Source: Chrysoporthe austroafricana (taxonomy: Eukaryota; Ascomycota; Sordariomycetes; Diaporthales; Cryphonectriaceae). From it: a DNA stretch of 64,000 bases. Shown piece by piece: positions 22,308 through 34,230 of the stretch. The DNA lies in assembly GCA_001051155.2 (NCBI GenBank), contig JYIP02000003.1, positions 3,534,001 to 3,598,000 of the forward strand, in the 5' to 3' direction. The position numbers and the translations under genes are program-made. Position 1 is the first letter of the stretch, and each line of letters opens with the position of its first letter. The notes beneath the pieces are model-generated. The model was not told where the DNA came from and searched no databases. It was given only the letters and a program-made list of their open reading frames with translations.

Positions 22308-24815
22308 ATGGAGCAACGCAGGAGACCTCTTCTTCTCATTCTCGCTTCCGCCATCTTTGTGCTTACAGCCGGCTATCTGCTCCTCCGGGACTGGAACCGC
22401 GGGCCCCACATCGGCGTCGCTGAACCGGCGACGTCCAGGCATTTCCAGGCCCCCAGACCCAACATCTGGTCAGATCTCAAGAGATTCGAAGCCGAGGAGG
22501 TGTATCAGTTTCTATCGAAAGAATGGGCTGACCTCAACATAACGAAGGCGCCGAAGTCCGGCACGGACAATTTCATCGTCACCATAGAATCGCTGCAGCC
22601 CAACAAGTCTCAAGCCGTCCCCTATCTTTTCCAGGAGGAGAGCAGGCCGGGGCGGTGGGCCAAGGTCGTCTTGTCACATCACACCGCAGATGGACCTCTC
22701 TTGACGTACTACGCCGTCGGGCCGCTCCCCGTCTCAGGCGAGACCAGGGCCGAGCTCCTGACATACCCTTTCAACTCCGGCCGCAGCTCCGTTCCGAACC
22801 TGATGGCGGATTTCGTCGGCAGCGCCGAGTTTGCACTGGGCCTGGCAGAGAACGTCTCGGACATCACGACCGAACTTCTCGGGGCCAAGGTCAACAGGCA
22901 GGATCCGTCCGACCCTGATTCCCTTCAGGCGTACACCCGGTTTACGCGCCTAGAGGCTGGGCTTGTCGTTGGGTGGATCCAGCTCTTCAGGCCCGGTATG
23001 GGCAGCTCTGGCCGCACGCTGCTCCCGCAGGGCATCTATGCCAGGGTTGACGCAAGCAAGGAAGTCAGTCAGTGGAAAGTCGGGGACTGGTGGTACAATG
23101 GCCAGATGTTCGACGATGTGGACCACCTGCGCAGCGCGATGAAGGACCCTACCAGTGGCTTCTTGAGGACGGAGCCGAATGTCGACGGTCCCTGGACGGA
23201 TACCGAAGACTTTGATGCGCACATTGACGGCCGTGAACTCCCACCACCGGTCTCGATCCAACCCCTTGGGCCTCGGTACAAGCTGGACAAGACTGAGCGG
23301 TTCGTATCATGGTTCGGCTTTGAATTCTATTTTACCAGCACCCAGGCTACTGGTGTGAGCCTCTTCGACATCCGCTTCAAGGGGGAGCGCGTGATGTACG
23401 AGCTCGGCCTTCAGGAAGCCCTGGCCCACTACGCCGGCGATGATCCAATGGCAGGTGGCCAGGAGTTTCTGGATACTTTCTTCGGAATGGGCACGAATGC
23501 CTTTGAGCTTGTTCCTGGCTATGACTGTCCTGCATATGCGGACTATCTGGACTCCGAGCTCCACCGTAGCGGCAAGACGGAGAGGCTGCCGAACAACATC
23601 TGCATTTTTGAGTTTACCTCCGATTATCTCCTCTCCCGCCATACAGCACAGCACTCGGTTACGGTCTCGAGAAATACCTTCTTGACGCTGCGCTCCGTAT
23701 CGACTGTTGGAAACTACGATTACACGATCGACTACAACTTCTATCTGGACGGGGCGATAGAAGTCAAGGTTCGAGCCTCGGGCTATATTTACGGCGCGTT
23801 CTTTGCCAATAACCCTTTTAAGAATGAGGACGAATATGGCCACCGGGTCCACAATGCGCTTTCTTCATCTCTCCATGACCACGTCATAAGCTTTAAGGCA
23901 GATCTCGATATCGCTGGCGCGGCGAACGACATGATCCGCTTGGCAGTCGAGCCTACCATCATCAGTTACCCCTGGGACCAACCATATGTCAAGGAACGTA
24001 ACACAATGCATCTGAAGGAATATGCAGTGACGCACGAGACGGGTCTTGATTGGCCCAAGAACTCAGGCGAGTTCTACGTTGTCTATTCGTCTGACAGCAA
24101 GAATGCCTGGGGCGAGAAGCGAGGCTACCGCATTGTGTCTGGGACCGGGATGGGTAACACTCCCCATCTGACCATTGCCAACTCGACGTCGCTCGGCGAC
24201 AGTGCGAGGTGGGCGGAGAAGGACATCTGGGTCGTCAGGCAGAAGGATGAGGAGCCGCGTGGCGCCGACCCGCTCAATTATCTCGATGCGCACCACCCCA
24301 TCATCGACTTCACCAAAGTCATGGACTCCGAGAGCCTTGAGCACGACGACGAGTATGACGGCGACCTTGTCGTCTACTTCAACGTGGGCAGCCATCACGT
24401 CCCGCACTCGGGCGACATTCCCAACACGCTGATGCACACCAGCGCGTCCAGCGTCATGTTCGTGCCGCACAACTTTGCAGACCGGGACCCGAGCCGTGAG
24501 GGCGTGCAGGGCGTGAGGCTACAGCTCAAGGGAGACAAGAGCGGGGGATTTGCCGGCTTCCCAGATCCGGATGCGGACCGGGAGCCGAGCAAGTCTTGGC
24601 CGGCCCAGGATCTGAGGAATCGCGAGAGGCGAAGCGAGGATAGCGGATACAAGCGACACGAGGGAGTGAATTATTTCGGAACGCCATACAAGAAGGCGGC
24701 CTTTGTATCTCTAGAGGCCTTGGAGCCAGATCTGGAAAGGCAGTATCAGAGTCGGGATATCAGAGTGAGTGATCTTGGGTTGAACGGCAGCGCAGCAGGT
24801 CTTTGGATTCCTTGA
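22308..24815 (+). CDS. Copper amine oxidase (primary-amine oxidase), membrane-anchored
   Basis: The single-exon gene encodes 835 residues. Copper/topaquinone amine oxidases convert primary amines, oxygen and water to aldehydes, ammonia and hydrogen peroxide. The cofactor motif is NYDY at 469-472, so Tyr470 should become topaquinone. The copper ligands are an HDH pair at 523 and 525 and a His near 697, in the context HHVPHSGDIP. A candidate catalytic-base Asp is at 389, in FLDTFFGMG. The N-terminus has a short basic start followed by a hydrophobic segment (about residues 7-25) without an obvious cleavage site, suggesting a signal anchor rather than the peroxisomal or cytosolic form. The last residues (LWIP) are not a peroxisomal targeting signal. 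Start context is CAACATGG. Substrate cannot be predicted. Confidence 0.93.
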   Translation: MEQRRRPLLLILASAIFVLTAGYLLLRDWNRGPHIGVAEPATSRHFQAPRPNIWSDLKRFEAEEVYQFLSKEWADLNITKAPKSGTDNFIVTIESLQPNKSQAVPYLFQEESRPGRWAKVVLSHHTADGPLLTYYAVGPLPVSGETRAELLTYPFNSGRSSVPNLMADFVGSAEFALGLAENVSDITTELLGAKVNRQDPSDPDSLQAYTRFTRLEAGLVVGWIQLFRPGMGSSGRTLLPQGIYARVDASKEVSQWKVGDWWYNGQMFDDVDHLRSAMKDPTSGFLRTEPNVDGPWTDTEDFDAHIDGRELPPPVSIQPLGPRYKLDKTERFVSWFGFEFYFTSTQATGVSLFDIRFKGERVMYELGLQEALAHYAGDDPMAGGQEFLDTFFGMGTNAFELVPGYDCPAYADYLDSELHRSGKTERLPNNICIFEFTSDYLLSRHTAQHSVTVSRNTFLTLRSVSTVGNYDYTIDYNFYLDGAIEVKVRASGYIYGAFFANNPFKNEDEYGHRVHNALSSSLHDHVISFKADLDIAGAANDMIRLAVEPTIISYPWDQPYVKERNTMHLKEYAVTHETGLDWPKNSGEFYVVYSSDSKNAWGEKRGYRIVSGTGMGNTPHLTIANSTSLGDSARWAEKDIWVVRQKDEEPRGADPLNYLDAHHPIIDFTKVMDSESLEHDDEYDGDLVVYFNVGSHHVPHSGDIPNTLMHTSASSVMFVPHNFADRDPSREGVQGVRLQLKGDKSGGFAGFPDPDADREPSKSWPAQDLRNRERRSEDSGYKRHEGVNYFGTPYKKAAFVSLEALEPDLERQYQSRDIRVSDLGLNGSAAGLWIP

Positions 24816-25274
24816 GCGCTGCCGGGCGCTGTCTTTGTCCCTAGGTAAGCCTCGACAGTGCTGCCTATTGAGTGGCATTGGCCTCACCTAATAACTCTAT
24901 AGACATCTAGAATAGCGGCAGCGGATCGTGTCTATAATTACCGATCTCTATAGTAAATAGCCCATGGCATGCTCATGTCAGTTTCACACTGAGGGGCACT
25001 ATTCCGCATTCGTAGCAAGTATTTCAAAGGAAACGGAGCGGGGTAAAGAGTGTCTGGATTGCTAGTCCTCAAATTTCCATCAAGCAAGCACTACATAAGC
25101 AGTTCACCCTCGGCCGGCCGAGCTTAAACCCTCCTGTCTTCGGGGAGGGAACTCCATACAACGGCCAGGGCTCGCCAATCCTCCCATCAAACTCTTTCTG
25201 GCTGAGTATTTCGAAATACCTTGTATGGCAGTTAATGAATAGAAAGCTCAGTGAGAGGACGGCCTCTTGTCTTA
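24816..25274. other. Intergenic region between convergent amine oxidase and cystine-knot peptide genes
   Basis: 3' flank of both genes. No further feature is seen. Confidence 0.45.
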
Positions 25275-25427
25275 CTAGGAATTCTTAACACAAATGCCGT
25301 CCGAACAGTGGTGTCCTGAACAGCACCGAGAATCCGGAATAGCGGGATTGCACGTGTTCCCCACCCCTCGGCAAGCAGCGGCCATGCTGGCGAAGAGAAC
25401 CGCGGAGACGACAGCGTAAAGCTTCAT
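25275..25427 (-). CDS. Small secreted six-cysteine peptide with inhibitor-cystine-knot (knottin) spacing
   Basis: This 50-residue frame was found by reading the minus strand. The N-terminus MKLYAVVSAVLFASMAAA is a textbook signal peptide: one Lys, a hydrophobic core and an Ala-x-Ala end. The remaining 32 residues contain exactly six Cys, at 19, 26, 35, 36, 41 and 46, with spacing C-x6-C-x8-CC-x4-C-x4-C, the arrangement typical of knottins. The start context is TTCAAAATGAAG, and a TATAAATA box lies about 120 bp upstream on the same strand. No intron is needed. Secreted knottin-like peptides in fungi include candidate effectors, inhibitors and antimicrobial peptides; which applies here is unknown. 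The gene sits about 3.5 kb from the edge of the AT-rich repeat compartment. Length and Cys pattern are seen; secretion and fold are inferred. Confidence 0.75.
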   Translation of the reverse strand: MKLYAVVSAVLFASMAAACRGVGNTCNPAIPDSRCCSGHHCSDGICVKNS

Positions 25428-28400
25428 TTTGAATGATGAGGTTGTCTGAGGGCTGATCTTTGACTTTGGGCTTTTGGTGCTGTGTCTGTAGAAGTCGCTG
25501 AGGTTGTCGAGACCGGATGAGGAAGAATTCTGCGGGACTACGGGCCATATTTATACTCGTCTTGGACAGCCCGAGATGGAGAGCGTTTTCCCTTTCTGGC
25601 GATGGCCTGCGCCAGAGTTTAGGCAGGTCTCAGAGAATTTCATTGCAAATTGTGATGAGGCGTTGGTTTCCCGGTCCGTGATTTTCACATGATAGAAAAG
25701 ATGTAGCCTAAGTTGTGTCGGCTCGAGATCCGCCGCTTGCTGCTCAAGTTGCAGAAACGAGGGAAAAAGTGTGTCATTGCTTCACAAGTAGTACGATCTC
25801 GTGGATCAATGTAACCCAGGAGGTAAATGACACCCAGGAGGTATTGTCTAACTTCCAAATCGATTCTTTATGGGCCCAAAAAGCAAGACATGATCTGCGT
25901 GACCACAACAATGATATCTCTAGTCTGCGGAAACACCAGTCCCTGGCCTTTGCCTGGCTTCTACCGAAATATCAAAGGCTACATGGACCATTATTCTGCT
26001 TTCAATACCTATAATGAGCGATTTCTTGGCAGCATTAGTAGAGAGACTAACTAGTCCGCCTCAAAGAACGGCGTATAGTGCGATCGTCACTGTGTTACAA
26101 GTAGCCCAACTACAAAAAATTAAGGCTAGGACTAAGTGTTGACAGTTATTCAAAGTGATACATGAGCATCTCATGAGAATGAATACTCTCTGAGTGGGGA
26201 AATGGATCTCACAGAGGCGGTAGGCAGTCCCTCATCTACGTAGCTCCTTCGAAAATTCTATTCAGTAGTCTCATATGATTATTTCCCATGGGGCACCCCT
26301 TATTCCAAGTTATCCTTAAGTCACTTTTACCGGGATGGCTCTCACTTTGGATTCTCTTGATCACTATTAGCATCATGCCTGAGACCCGGTCTTAGCCCTC
26401 TGGGACTTTACCCCGGATTGTCGGGTTGAAAGATACTAGCGCTCACGCATCCGGGGATATCGTCTCGATGCTGGCGGGATATGCTTTTGAAGATCCTCCG
26501 TCGACCCGACAGGCCGTAGTGAAACCGCCTAACCTCAGCTTGGATTCAAGGTCATTGACCAGGCGTAGAATGGACTATGATAAGTCAAGGAGTGCTGGAG
26601 TTGGCAATCGCATGTATCTGATGTCATTCGCGTTGCAGTGGTGGCAGCATTTCCGGTCTAAGTAATAATCAGGTGATCCAGAAATCTGACCACACTAGAT
26701 TCCAAGGAGGTGTTGATCAGTCAGTCTAACAGACTGTTGTAAGATATCCCTTCCACTTGTTGAACCTATGCTAGCCACACTTTGTGTCTTTGGTGCTTAT
26801 TCCGGATAGAGCAGAGGTTTTTGATCTGTGATGCGCGCCCGGAGATAATGGGGTTACATCTATTCCAGCGATGCGATCTACATATTTGATCGACTCGATA
26901 GTGCCATTTCAGGCTTATTCCTCGTAAGGATTATAAAGATCGAGAAATAGCAAATGGTACGCTGTGGGACTGAGTTGAGGACCTTGGCAAATATGGTAAA
27001 TGGATGGAGCATAGAGGGCTCGAAATTTTTCAGCCTATAGAACTCATTTATCGCTAGCTATTTGCTGATAACTTTTATCCTCGTTACCATGCCATCCGCT
27101 GGCCCGGCGTCACCTGTGTCTCAAATCAATTGGGAAATAACGGTGTCATATACGCAAGTCCTGTAATAAAGCCCAAACCTGCTGGCTACATCCACCCGAC
27201 TGCCCTAAAAGCCTCTTTTATTTGAGGTCAGCTGTCCGGTTCCATCAAGACTGAACTCACCCGTCCCATCCTATGCGAAACAGTACAGTATGCATATTTA
27301 AGTATCACCCAATCACGCCTTCTTTTCTTGACAAAATCGGACCTTCTCGCAAGCACTATTCCTCTCCTGGCCGATGCAGGAGCGTGGGACTCTCTCGAAT
27401 AGCCGCCACGCACCAACGGGGACCTCCTCCACCCAGCCGGAAAGCCAGCGCTCCGGCACCAAGTCATCAGTCAGGTCGCCATAGACCGCCCAGTCGCGCT
27501 AGATGATTATAGCGCAGTTGTATACATGCATGTCGTGTAACGAATAGACGTCGTCAGCAAGCGTTTTTAGGCTGGGCCTGACGCCGGGATTCGTCAGCCG
27601 CGCGGTCCTGGCCGGGAGCGTCACTCCAATCACGGCATTGACGCAAGGCATGCGGTGGAGAATATCCCAGCCTCCAGGTGCAGCGCATACAGTGGAGGTT
27701 ACGCGCATGGAGATGCTTAGTAGAGGCTTCTGAATACGTGTTCTTTGCCAGAGCTATACGGATTAGTATACGGTATAGACAGAGTGTGTGTTGGCTGGGC
27801 TTAACCACGTACGTAGTGAATCGGTTTCGATTTGTAGTCTGTTGTTGTCTGTCTAGAAGGAAGGAGGGAAAGAAAGCCGTGGGCAATAGCCAGAGCGTAG
27901 AAATGGCTTTGGCCTTAGCGTACGGGCCATATCCTGGCCCGTGCCCATATGCCAGAGTGAACAGCTCTGGCTGTCCCATACTGGCTATCCCACAGTGTGT
28001 AAGAGGACTGGGAGAGACGGCAAGATGCTCACCTAAGCTGAACAATATGCCCAAGTGACTTTGAGTTTTTGTCGATCCTATATTTGTACGATCATTTGTT
28101 TTGTATGGGGGGGAGAAGCTGGCTGAAGACGAGGACCCCGCGTGGTGGCTACGAGGCGGACTTGCTACTTCTGTCTGAGGAGCGATAAGAGGAGATTTCG
28201 GAACTCTGCTCCGCTAGAGATGGGTGATTGGAGAGAGGAGTACCTCCAATTCGACCTCTAAAATAATCCGATATCCAGCCACACCTCTTCACTATGCATT
28301 ACACTGACGAGAGCAATCTAGAGCTGTTTAGTGAAGATTAATTAATACAATCAAGTCGACGAAATAGACAACAATCACATGAAGAGTCCAGGATGATTAA

Positions 28401-28879
28401 ATAAAATATAATGTACATACGCAGTTTTCATCCTGGTACTGCGCACTGGCTGGGAAAGAGACGGCGTCATGCATACCGCAGTGCAGTACGAACGGTTCTT
28501 CTGTGCCACTAGTGTGAGCCAGGAGACGCTGCGAGCTTCAGTCCTAGGCGGGCGGCCGGAGAGACCAGAATCAAGGGCTGGGGAACCAACCTGCATGCTT
28601 GGAAGCTCGCCCTGACCACCCGATGTGCAACACGTCTGGACTTTCCCGTGTCTCCCGCATCGGGCTCGCAGCCTGCTCGGTCTTGCCCTACAATGATGGA
28701 CTGTTATGCATTAATATATTCCAACCCGGCTTCGGTATCGACTGATCTCATCCCGAGCCTGCCCCCGACCAATATATGTAGTATAGCAACCTTCTCCCCT
28801 TCTTCTTCCCTACCCTTGAGCTGCATTTGTGGCGAAACAGGCACTTAATATCGAGCATAGGAAAGAATAAATGAGTGTA
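25428..28879. other. Gene-poor transition zone between genes and AT-rich repeats
   Basis: The first 120 bp form the leader and promoter of the knottin gene. Beyond that I recognise no gene. Frames at 27,554-28,058 are open on both strands but show no family features, and may derive from an old repeat. G+C is intermediate and drops steeply after about 28,900. Confidence 0.4.
25548..25555 (-). promoter_or_regulatory. TATA box of the secreted peptide gene
   Basis: TATAAATA on the minus strand, about 120 bp before the ATG at 25427. This position implies a leader of roughly 90 nucleotides. A good TATA box is typical of strongly regulated small secreted protein genes. Confidence 0.6.
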
Positions 28880-29156
28880 TTGAGATGGAAATCTGTCTTC
28901 TACAAAAGAGAGTGAAAATGACTATATAATGCTCAGCCAGAAATATATAGAGCACAGAAATACCAGGGTTAGGGTACTAATTGCTCCACTTTTCCATATA
29001 CCCCCTACCTGATTGGTCAGGTGCCTAAAGAAAAAGTAAGGCACTTTCCTGATATCTCCCCAGTAAATGCCTTTATTCTTTCTCAGGACTTTCTTTTACC
29101 AAATAATAATAATAATTTATTATAGAATAGCTATTTAGTATTTGCTTTAGTCAAAA

Positions 29157-31030
29157 ATGGATTATCAGGACGATTTTATTATTATATTTGATAAGTCAGA
29201 TAGCCTATTTGATATTCTTGCTGCTATTGCAATATTGCGCAATAAGCTTTTTCTTTCTCTTCCTATTACCTTTTATTATTTAATTTTTAAGGATTATAAT
29301 TAATCTAATTATAATATGCTTGATACGAGCATATCGGATAAGCTAGATAAAGATCCTATAACGCTTATTTCTGATATTATAAACGATATACTTTTAATAG
29401 ATAAAGATAATATATATTGCTTTAAGCAATTTTGCATTCAAAATGCTATTAATAATTTAGCTAATACTTTTTCCGCAGCTCTTTCTAGCCGAGTAAGCGC
29501 GTATAATAATCTTAATTATATTTAATTCTATTCTTTTCGTTTTATAGAATTTAAAACTAACAATTTTAATAGCCAGAATAATAATTAGCTTAATAGTAAA
29601 TACCTTTTCTTCTTATTGTATTATTCGTTTAATTATTTTTCAATCTAGATAATTCTGTTAATATTAATTTAATTTTAGAGAAAAAAATGTATAAATTAAT
29701 TGAAAAATAGCTTGGTTAGCTATTTTAAGATATTTCGGATTTTCCTTTTAAGATTTTTTATTATAATGCTAGTTTTCCTTTTCCTATTCTATTAAGTATT
29801 CGACTTTTTTTATTTATAAAATGACTTATTTCAGAATAGGATAAATATAATGCTAGAATACGCAAATATTTTATTAAATTACGGAATGCTTATTCTGTTT
29901 TGAAAAGTAAATACGAAATAATAAATAAATATATTCAATATCGGATTTTTCTTAATTTAAGCTTTAATAAATATATCCGATAGCAAGTTTTTGCTAATTC
30001 AAGCTTTATTTTTTCGATAAATAAACAAGAGAAGATTAATATTGCTATTTAAAGAATTTCTTTTATTCCCAAAAGAGCTAAAGCGATTCTCAAAATACTT
30101 ATTTCGATATTCAAGAAGATTATTCCGATTATCAAAATATTACTTAATAAAGCTATTCTAATTGCAAAAACGACGCCCAAAAAGGCCATTCCGATTGCGA
30201 AAATGCTTATAAAAGCTATTTCGATTGCCAAAACGCTTATAAAAAGAAAAGCAATATTTAATATTCAATCGATATTATCTAAAATTATACGTTTGCAAAT
30301 TATTATAATTATATCGGATAGCTTTAAAGATTTGATAAGTCCGCTTTATATTAGTTATATTAAGAGCTTAGCAAGTTCGAATTCTAATAAAGTATGCTAT
30401 AAGCAAAAAAGATTAAATAGCTCAAAATATATTTGTTATATTTAGAATTACCGATATAGTTTAATCCTTAAATATTTTATACTATTTATAGAAAAGCTTT
30501 ATAAAACTAAGAACGAGCTCGATATAATAATAGCGAGTATTAAAGCTAGCAGAATTATTTTTCTTCCGTATATTTCTAAAAGATTCAAGAAAAAAAAAAG
30601 CTAGCTATAATTAATTCTGATAAGGATAAAGAAGATCCCGAAATCCTTTACGCTTTACGAATAAGATCTCAAAAAAGAAAAGCGTTTGCGATAACCAATT
30701 CGAATATCGCTATTACTAATTCTCGATCTAACCCAATTATATTAAGCAAAACGAAACTGAAATACGCTATTTGGGCTTAAAAAGCTATATTTAAGCATTT
30801 CGAATCTAATAATTTTAAGCTTATAAATAATAAGCTCGAATGCTTAGAAAAGCTATAAGATAAGCTGGAAAAGCAAGAAATAGAAAGGGCTTAAAGTTCG
30901 AAAAAGCAAAAACGTATTCCCGCTTCCGTTATTATTTCCCAGAATGCTATTCCTTAACCAGTAGCCGTATAGCTTCTTTCAGTTTTTCGTATTAGCTAGT
31001 TATTCAAAAATTGGCATTTTAAGCGTAAAG
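29157..31030 (+). pseudogene. Degraded plus-strand coding relic, type unknown
   Basis: From the ATG at about 29,157 (MDYQDDFIIIFDKSDS) the plus strand reads through several long, mostly open segments, notably 29,316-29,525, about 30,050-30,450 and about 30,600-30,960. The last has a charged, coiled-coil-like stretch (FKLINNKLECLEKL, then DKLEKQEIERA). Frame changes and stops interrupt it. I cannot tell whether it is a gag-like protein, a DNA-transposon product or a captured gene. It lies on the strand opposite to the copia relic next to it. Confidence 0.4.
30065..30250 (+). repeat. Degenerate tandem repeats of about 30 bp within the unknown relic
   Basis: Successive units of the type GCTATT-CCGATTGC-AAAA-CGCTTATAAAA recur. 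The clearest are two adjacent 30-bp copies around 30,185-30,243. In the plus frame they encode repeated Ala-Ile-x-Ile-Ala-Lys-x-Leu-Ile-Lys units. Confidence 0.55.
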
Positions 31031-31249
31031 TTGCTATTACAGATATTTGCAAGATTCTTAATCGCTTTAATCCTTTGCTAAATACTTAATCTTAAATAAA
31101 TATAAAGTCTAAATGTATAAATTGCGCTAAATTAAGCTCGAATAAGCTATAGCTTTACTTAAAATAAATAAAATATACATTAAGCTTGCAATATATTTCC
31201 TTTTCAGTTCCTTTTTAAAATTTCGTATTATATATCTTATAAGTTTAGG

Positions 31250-32735
31250 ATTATTCTGAAATGCTCGAATTAAGCTTAATTAAAATTCTTTATTAGCTTA
31301 TTTGCTAATATATTTTATATTAATAAATATAATATAATAAAAGTTTTTTTCTAATATTCTTATTTTAGCTATATTTGCTAAATATCGATATAGCGAAACT
31401 TAATATTAATTCTTTTATATTCAGATATTATTAGCCGAATAATCTGATTATTATTATAGAATAATTTCTATAATTCGTTTAAATTTAGAGCTAGATTTCT
31501 AAATAAGCATTATAAAGAAATTATTTCTTTTGCAATAATAGATAAAGCATTTAATTCAGCTTTTATTATAGAAATTGAAATTGTATTTTATTTTGCCGAT
31601 TTCTAGTATATTAGCTTTCCGAAAAAGGTTATTATATATTCGCATATAAATTTTCTGTTTTTAGCGTTATTTGCAAATAAAATATTTCTAGCTATAAGCA
31701 ATGCTTAAGTTTCAGAATGGCTTTTTCTGTACTAGATAGCTAGGAATTTCGTAATATACAAATAATATATAATTCGGTTTGCAGCTTTTATATATTTAAA
31801 TCCGGAATTTATTAGAAACTTTAATAGCAAAACGTATGCAAAAGCTATATCTGGATATATTATAATTGCTATATACAAAATAGATTTTATTTTCTTTTAA
31901 TATATCTTGATTTAGCTTTCTAGAGCTTATTCGGTAAATTTTTCTAAAATTTTAAGTTTAAAAGGTATATATAGAAAAGCGGCTTTATTATCGATAAATT
32001 TGAACTTGCTCGCTATTTTATCGATATACAAATCGTAAACTAAGCTTATAATATATTATTTCCGGTTTCGGAATATATGCATTTTTAAAAACTATTTTGC
32101 AATTCCTTAATCTTTAATTTTATATTTTTCGTAAATACCGTTCTTTATTTCTATAGCCTTTTTCATATATTTTCTAGGGTAAATAAAAAGTATATTATTT
32201 ACGTAAAATAAAATAATTAGTTTACTATTCGCATTAATAAATATATAAAGCTTTTCTAGAAAAGCTTTCAAATTAAGCTTAAGAAGCGTTAAATAAAAAT
32301 CTTTATATTAAAGCAATAGCAAATCTTTTAAGCCATATAGTATTTTCGATAGCATTACGATTTTGCTTTATTCTTTGAATTTATCTAGCAATTTATAAAA
32401 TATAATTTCCAAGCTATTTTAACTGGCATTTAGAAATGCACTTATTATATTTATTTAATCGATTTTAAAATCGAAATATACTATTATAATTATAAGAATG
32501 CGAAAAGTATATGCTATTAATATAGCAGCATATATATCTTGTATTATATTTGGCTTTTGCAAGTTATTGCATATATAAATTCGAGCTTTGAAAGAGCTAA
32601 AGTAGCCGTTTTCGTTAAGCTTATATCTGTATACTTATTTAAGCGGAAAAGGTATAGATATTGCTTTTTTACGCTCGGTTATTTTCTATATTTCTATCTT
32701 TATAAGTTCCCGGAATTCTGCCTTTATAGCTTCGA
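31250..32735 (-). pseudogene. Ty1/copia-type pol relic, reverse transcriptase and RNase H part
   Basis: On the minus strand the segment reads as a copia reverse transcriptase. The order is: an EAIKAEFREL-like entry at the right edge, a KARI-x-x-CNNLQ segment, LYGLKD (about 32,300-32,345), and the catalytic YVDD box altered to YVNN (about 32,190-32,210). The copia RNase H C-terminus follows, with a NNQ-IR-x-x-x-SE-KRIN-KF-YIDI stretch (about 31,430-31,520). Stops replace many Trp and Gln codons and the catalytic Asp are lost, so it is inactive. The right edge at 32,735 is the insertion site of element A; the reading resumes at 40,217. Confidence 0.75.
32731..32735. repeat. Target-site duplication (left), element A
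   Basis: TTCGA directly before the left LTR, matched by TTCGA at 40212-40216 directly after the right LTR. Confidence 0.85.
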
Positions 32736-33212
32736 TATTATGAACCAGCGAACGGTTCAGGTCACAAGAACAGGCCGGATCAGGTGGATCCAGGACCAAC
32801 GTAGCACGGAACCGACATCTAACGCAAGGAACCCACTTATATAAGGATGCTTGGCTACCCCGGATTATATAATCAAAGGGTTAGGGTTCCCAAGTTACAA
32901 TCGCCAGAATCGCTAGGCGATTGAAACGACTGAATCGCTGGAATCGCCCGACGATTCCACAATCCAGAACTGAAAAGCTGAATATATAAGATTAGATCTT
33001 TCCTACTATTAGACAGATTTCATAATTGCTTTTCAGTTATCAATCTAAGTATTAATTGGGCCCTATTATTGATAGTCGTCCAAGACTTATGAATATTGCG
33101 ATATTCAGTAAACGTATTTTCAATATTTAAGGCTTATACTTAGTACCGTTCTTATTAGCATAAACCCTTTAACTTTACGGCATATTTCAGGATTGCTGCA
33201 GCATTTATAACA
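32736..33212 (+). repeat. 5' LTR of element A
   Basis: 477 bp. It contains two TTAGGG-like words and repeated GAATCGC-type short motifs. It keeps more C and G than its partner, with CpA/TpG steps preserved where the right LTR has TpA. Confidence 0.92.
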
Positions 33213-33399
33213 TTTTGATAATTCTTATTCAAGAACGGTTCAGTATATACCTTTTGGGCAATACCGAAAATACAATAGCGCTTCAGATTCCGTTTTTTTC
33301 TAGCAACCAGGCCTTTCAGGAAAAGGCCCCAACTATTCTTACTAACGAACAGCTCTAGCAATAGAATGTAACCCTTTACTAATAGCTCGAGAAAGTCAA

Positions 33400-34230
33400 A
33401 AATAAGGTTATTCGCTTCAATGCCTTTCAGCAGGCCAAGGCTTTCAAGCTTGACAAGCCTGGGCCCTATAAAGGCATTCGAAAAGACTTTTAGGCTTTCT
33501 TAACGCAATTCAAAGCCTATTTCAAGCATTACGGGACCCAGTTCAGGACCGCTTACGACAAAATCGATTTCGCGGGAAATCGCCTTGAAGGAATAGCCTT
33601 TCAGTAATAGGAACCCACTTTTCGCGATTACCTGGATAACGATAATACATTTCGTTCCGAGGATACTAAACGCATTTTCTAGCATTATTTCAATTTCGAA
33701 AAAGCCTTTGTCAAGACCTTTAGAGATCCGGACGAACGATATATTGCAATACAGCAATTAGAAATACTGCAATAGACTGGCTCGGCTGCGAATTATACGG
33801 CCAAATTCTGGCAAATTATTGCCTATTTCGATTACGAAAACGAACCCCTTATAAACGCTTACTATGCAAGACTTAAGGAAGAAGTTAAGGACGAATTCTA
33901 TAAGGAAAACCGACCCGAGGAATTTAGCGAGTTTATTAATAAGGCGGTCTGTATCGACAATCGACTCTATGAACGGCATTAATAATGACAGAAAAACTAT
34001 AGCTATACCCCGAAATACTAGCCCAATTCCGGAAGGCGTAAGTTCTAGCAAAGAAATCGAAACAATACGGCCTATTCGGGTATTACGCATGCTAAACTCA
34101 TAAAACTAAATGCTTTTGTATAAGAATAACGCAAAAGAATTACTTGCTATAATTGCGGCAAGAAAGGATATATCGTCCGCAATTATTATCAGGAAAAGAA
34201 AAAGCGAAAATGGAAGCCCGTTCCGGAAAG
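33400..34230 (+). pseudogene. gag relic of element A
   Basis: The reading resembles a retrotransposon capsid protein, with KLDKPGPYKGIRKDF and then AFLTQFKAYFKHYGTQFRTA, ending in a CCHC zinc knuckle. In that knuckle (34145-34189) the first two Cys are intact (CYNC), but the His and the last Cys codons both read TAT (Tyr). Those are single C-to-T and G-to-A changes respectively. Several in-frame stops are present. Confidence 0.8.

Noticed and set aside
27554..28058. Open frames of 126 and 166 codons on opposite strands
   Set aside because: No recognisable family, mutually overlapping, no supporting splice or start context; possibly repeat-derived.
27903..28058. Short ATG frame with Tyr-Gly-Pro-Tyr-Pro-Gly-Pro start, considered as a second small secreted or pheromone-like peptide
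   Set aside because: No signal peptide, irregular Cys, and no processing-site repeats.
32880..32892. TTAGGG-like words, considered as telomere-derived sequence
   Set aside because: Only one or two units, inside an LTR and repeated in its partner at about 39,877; not a telomeric array.
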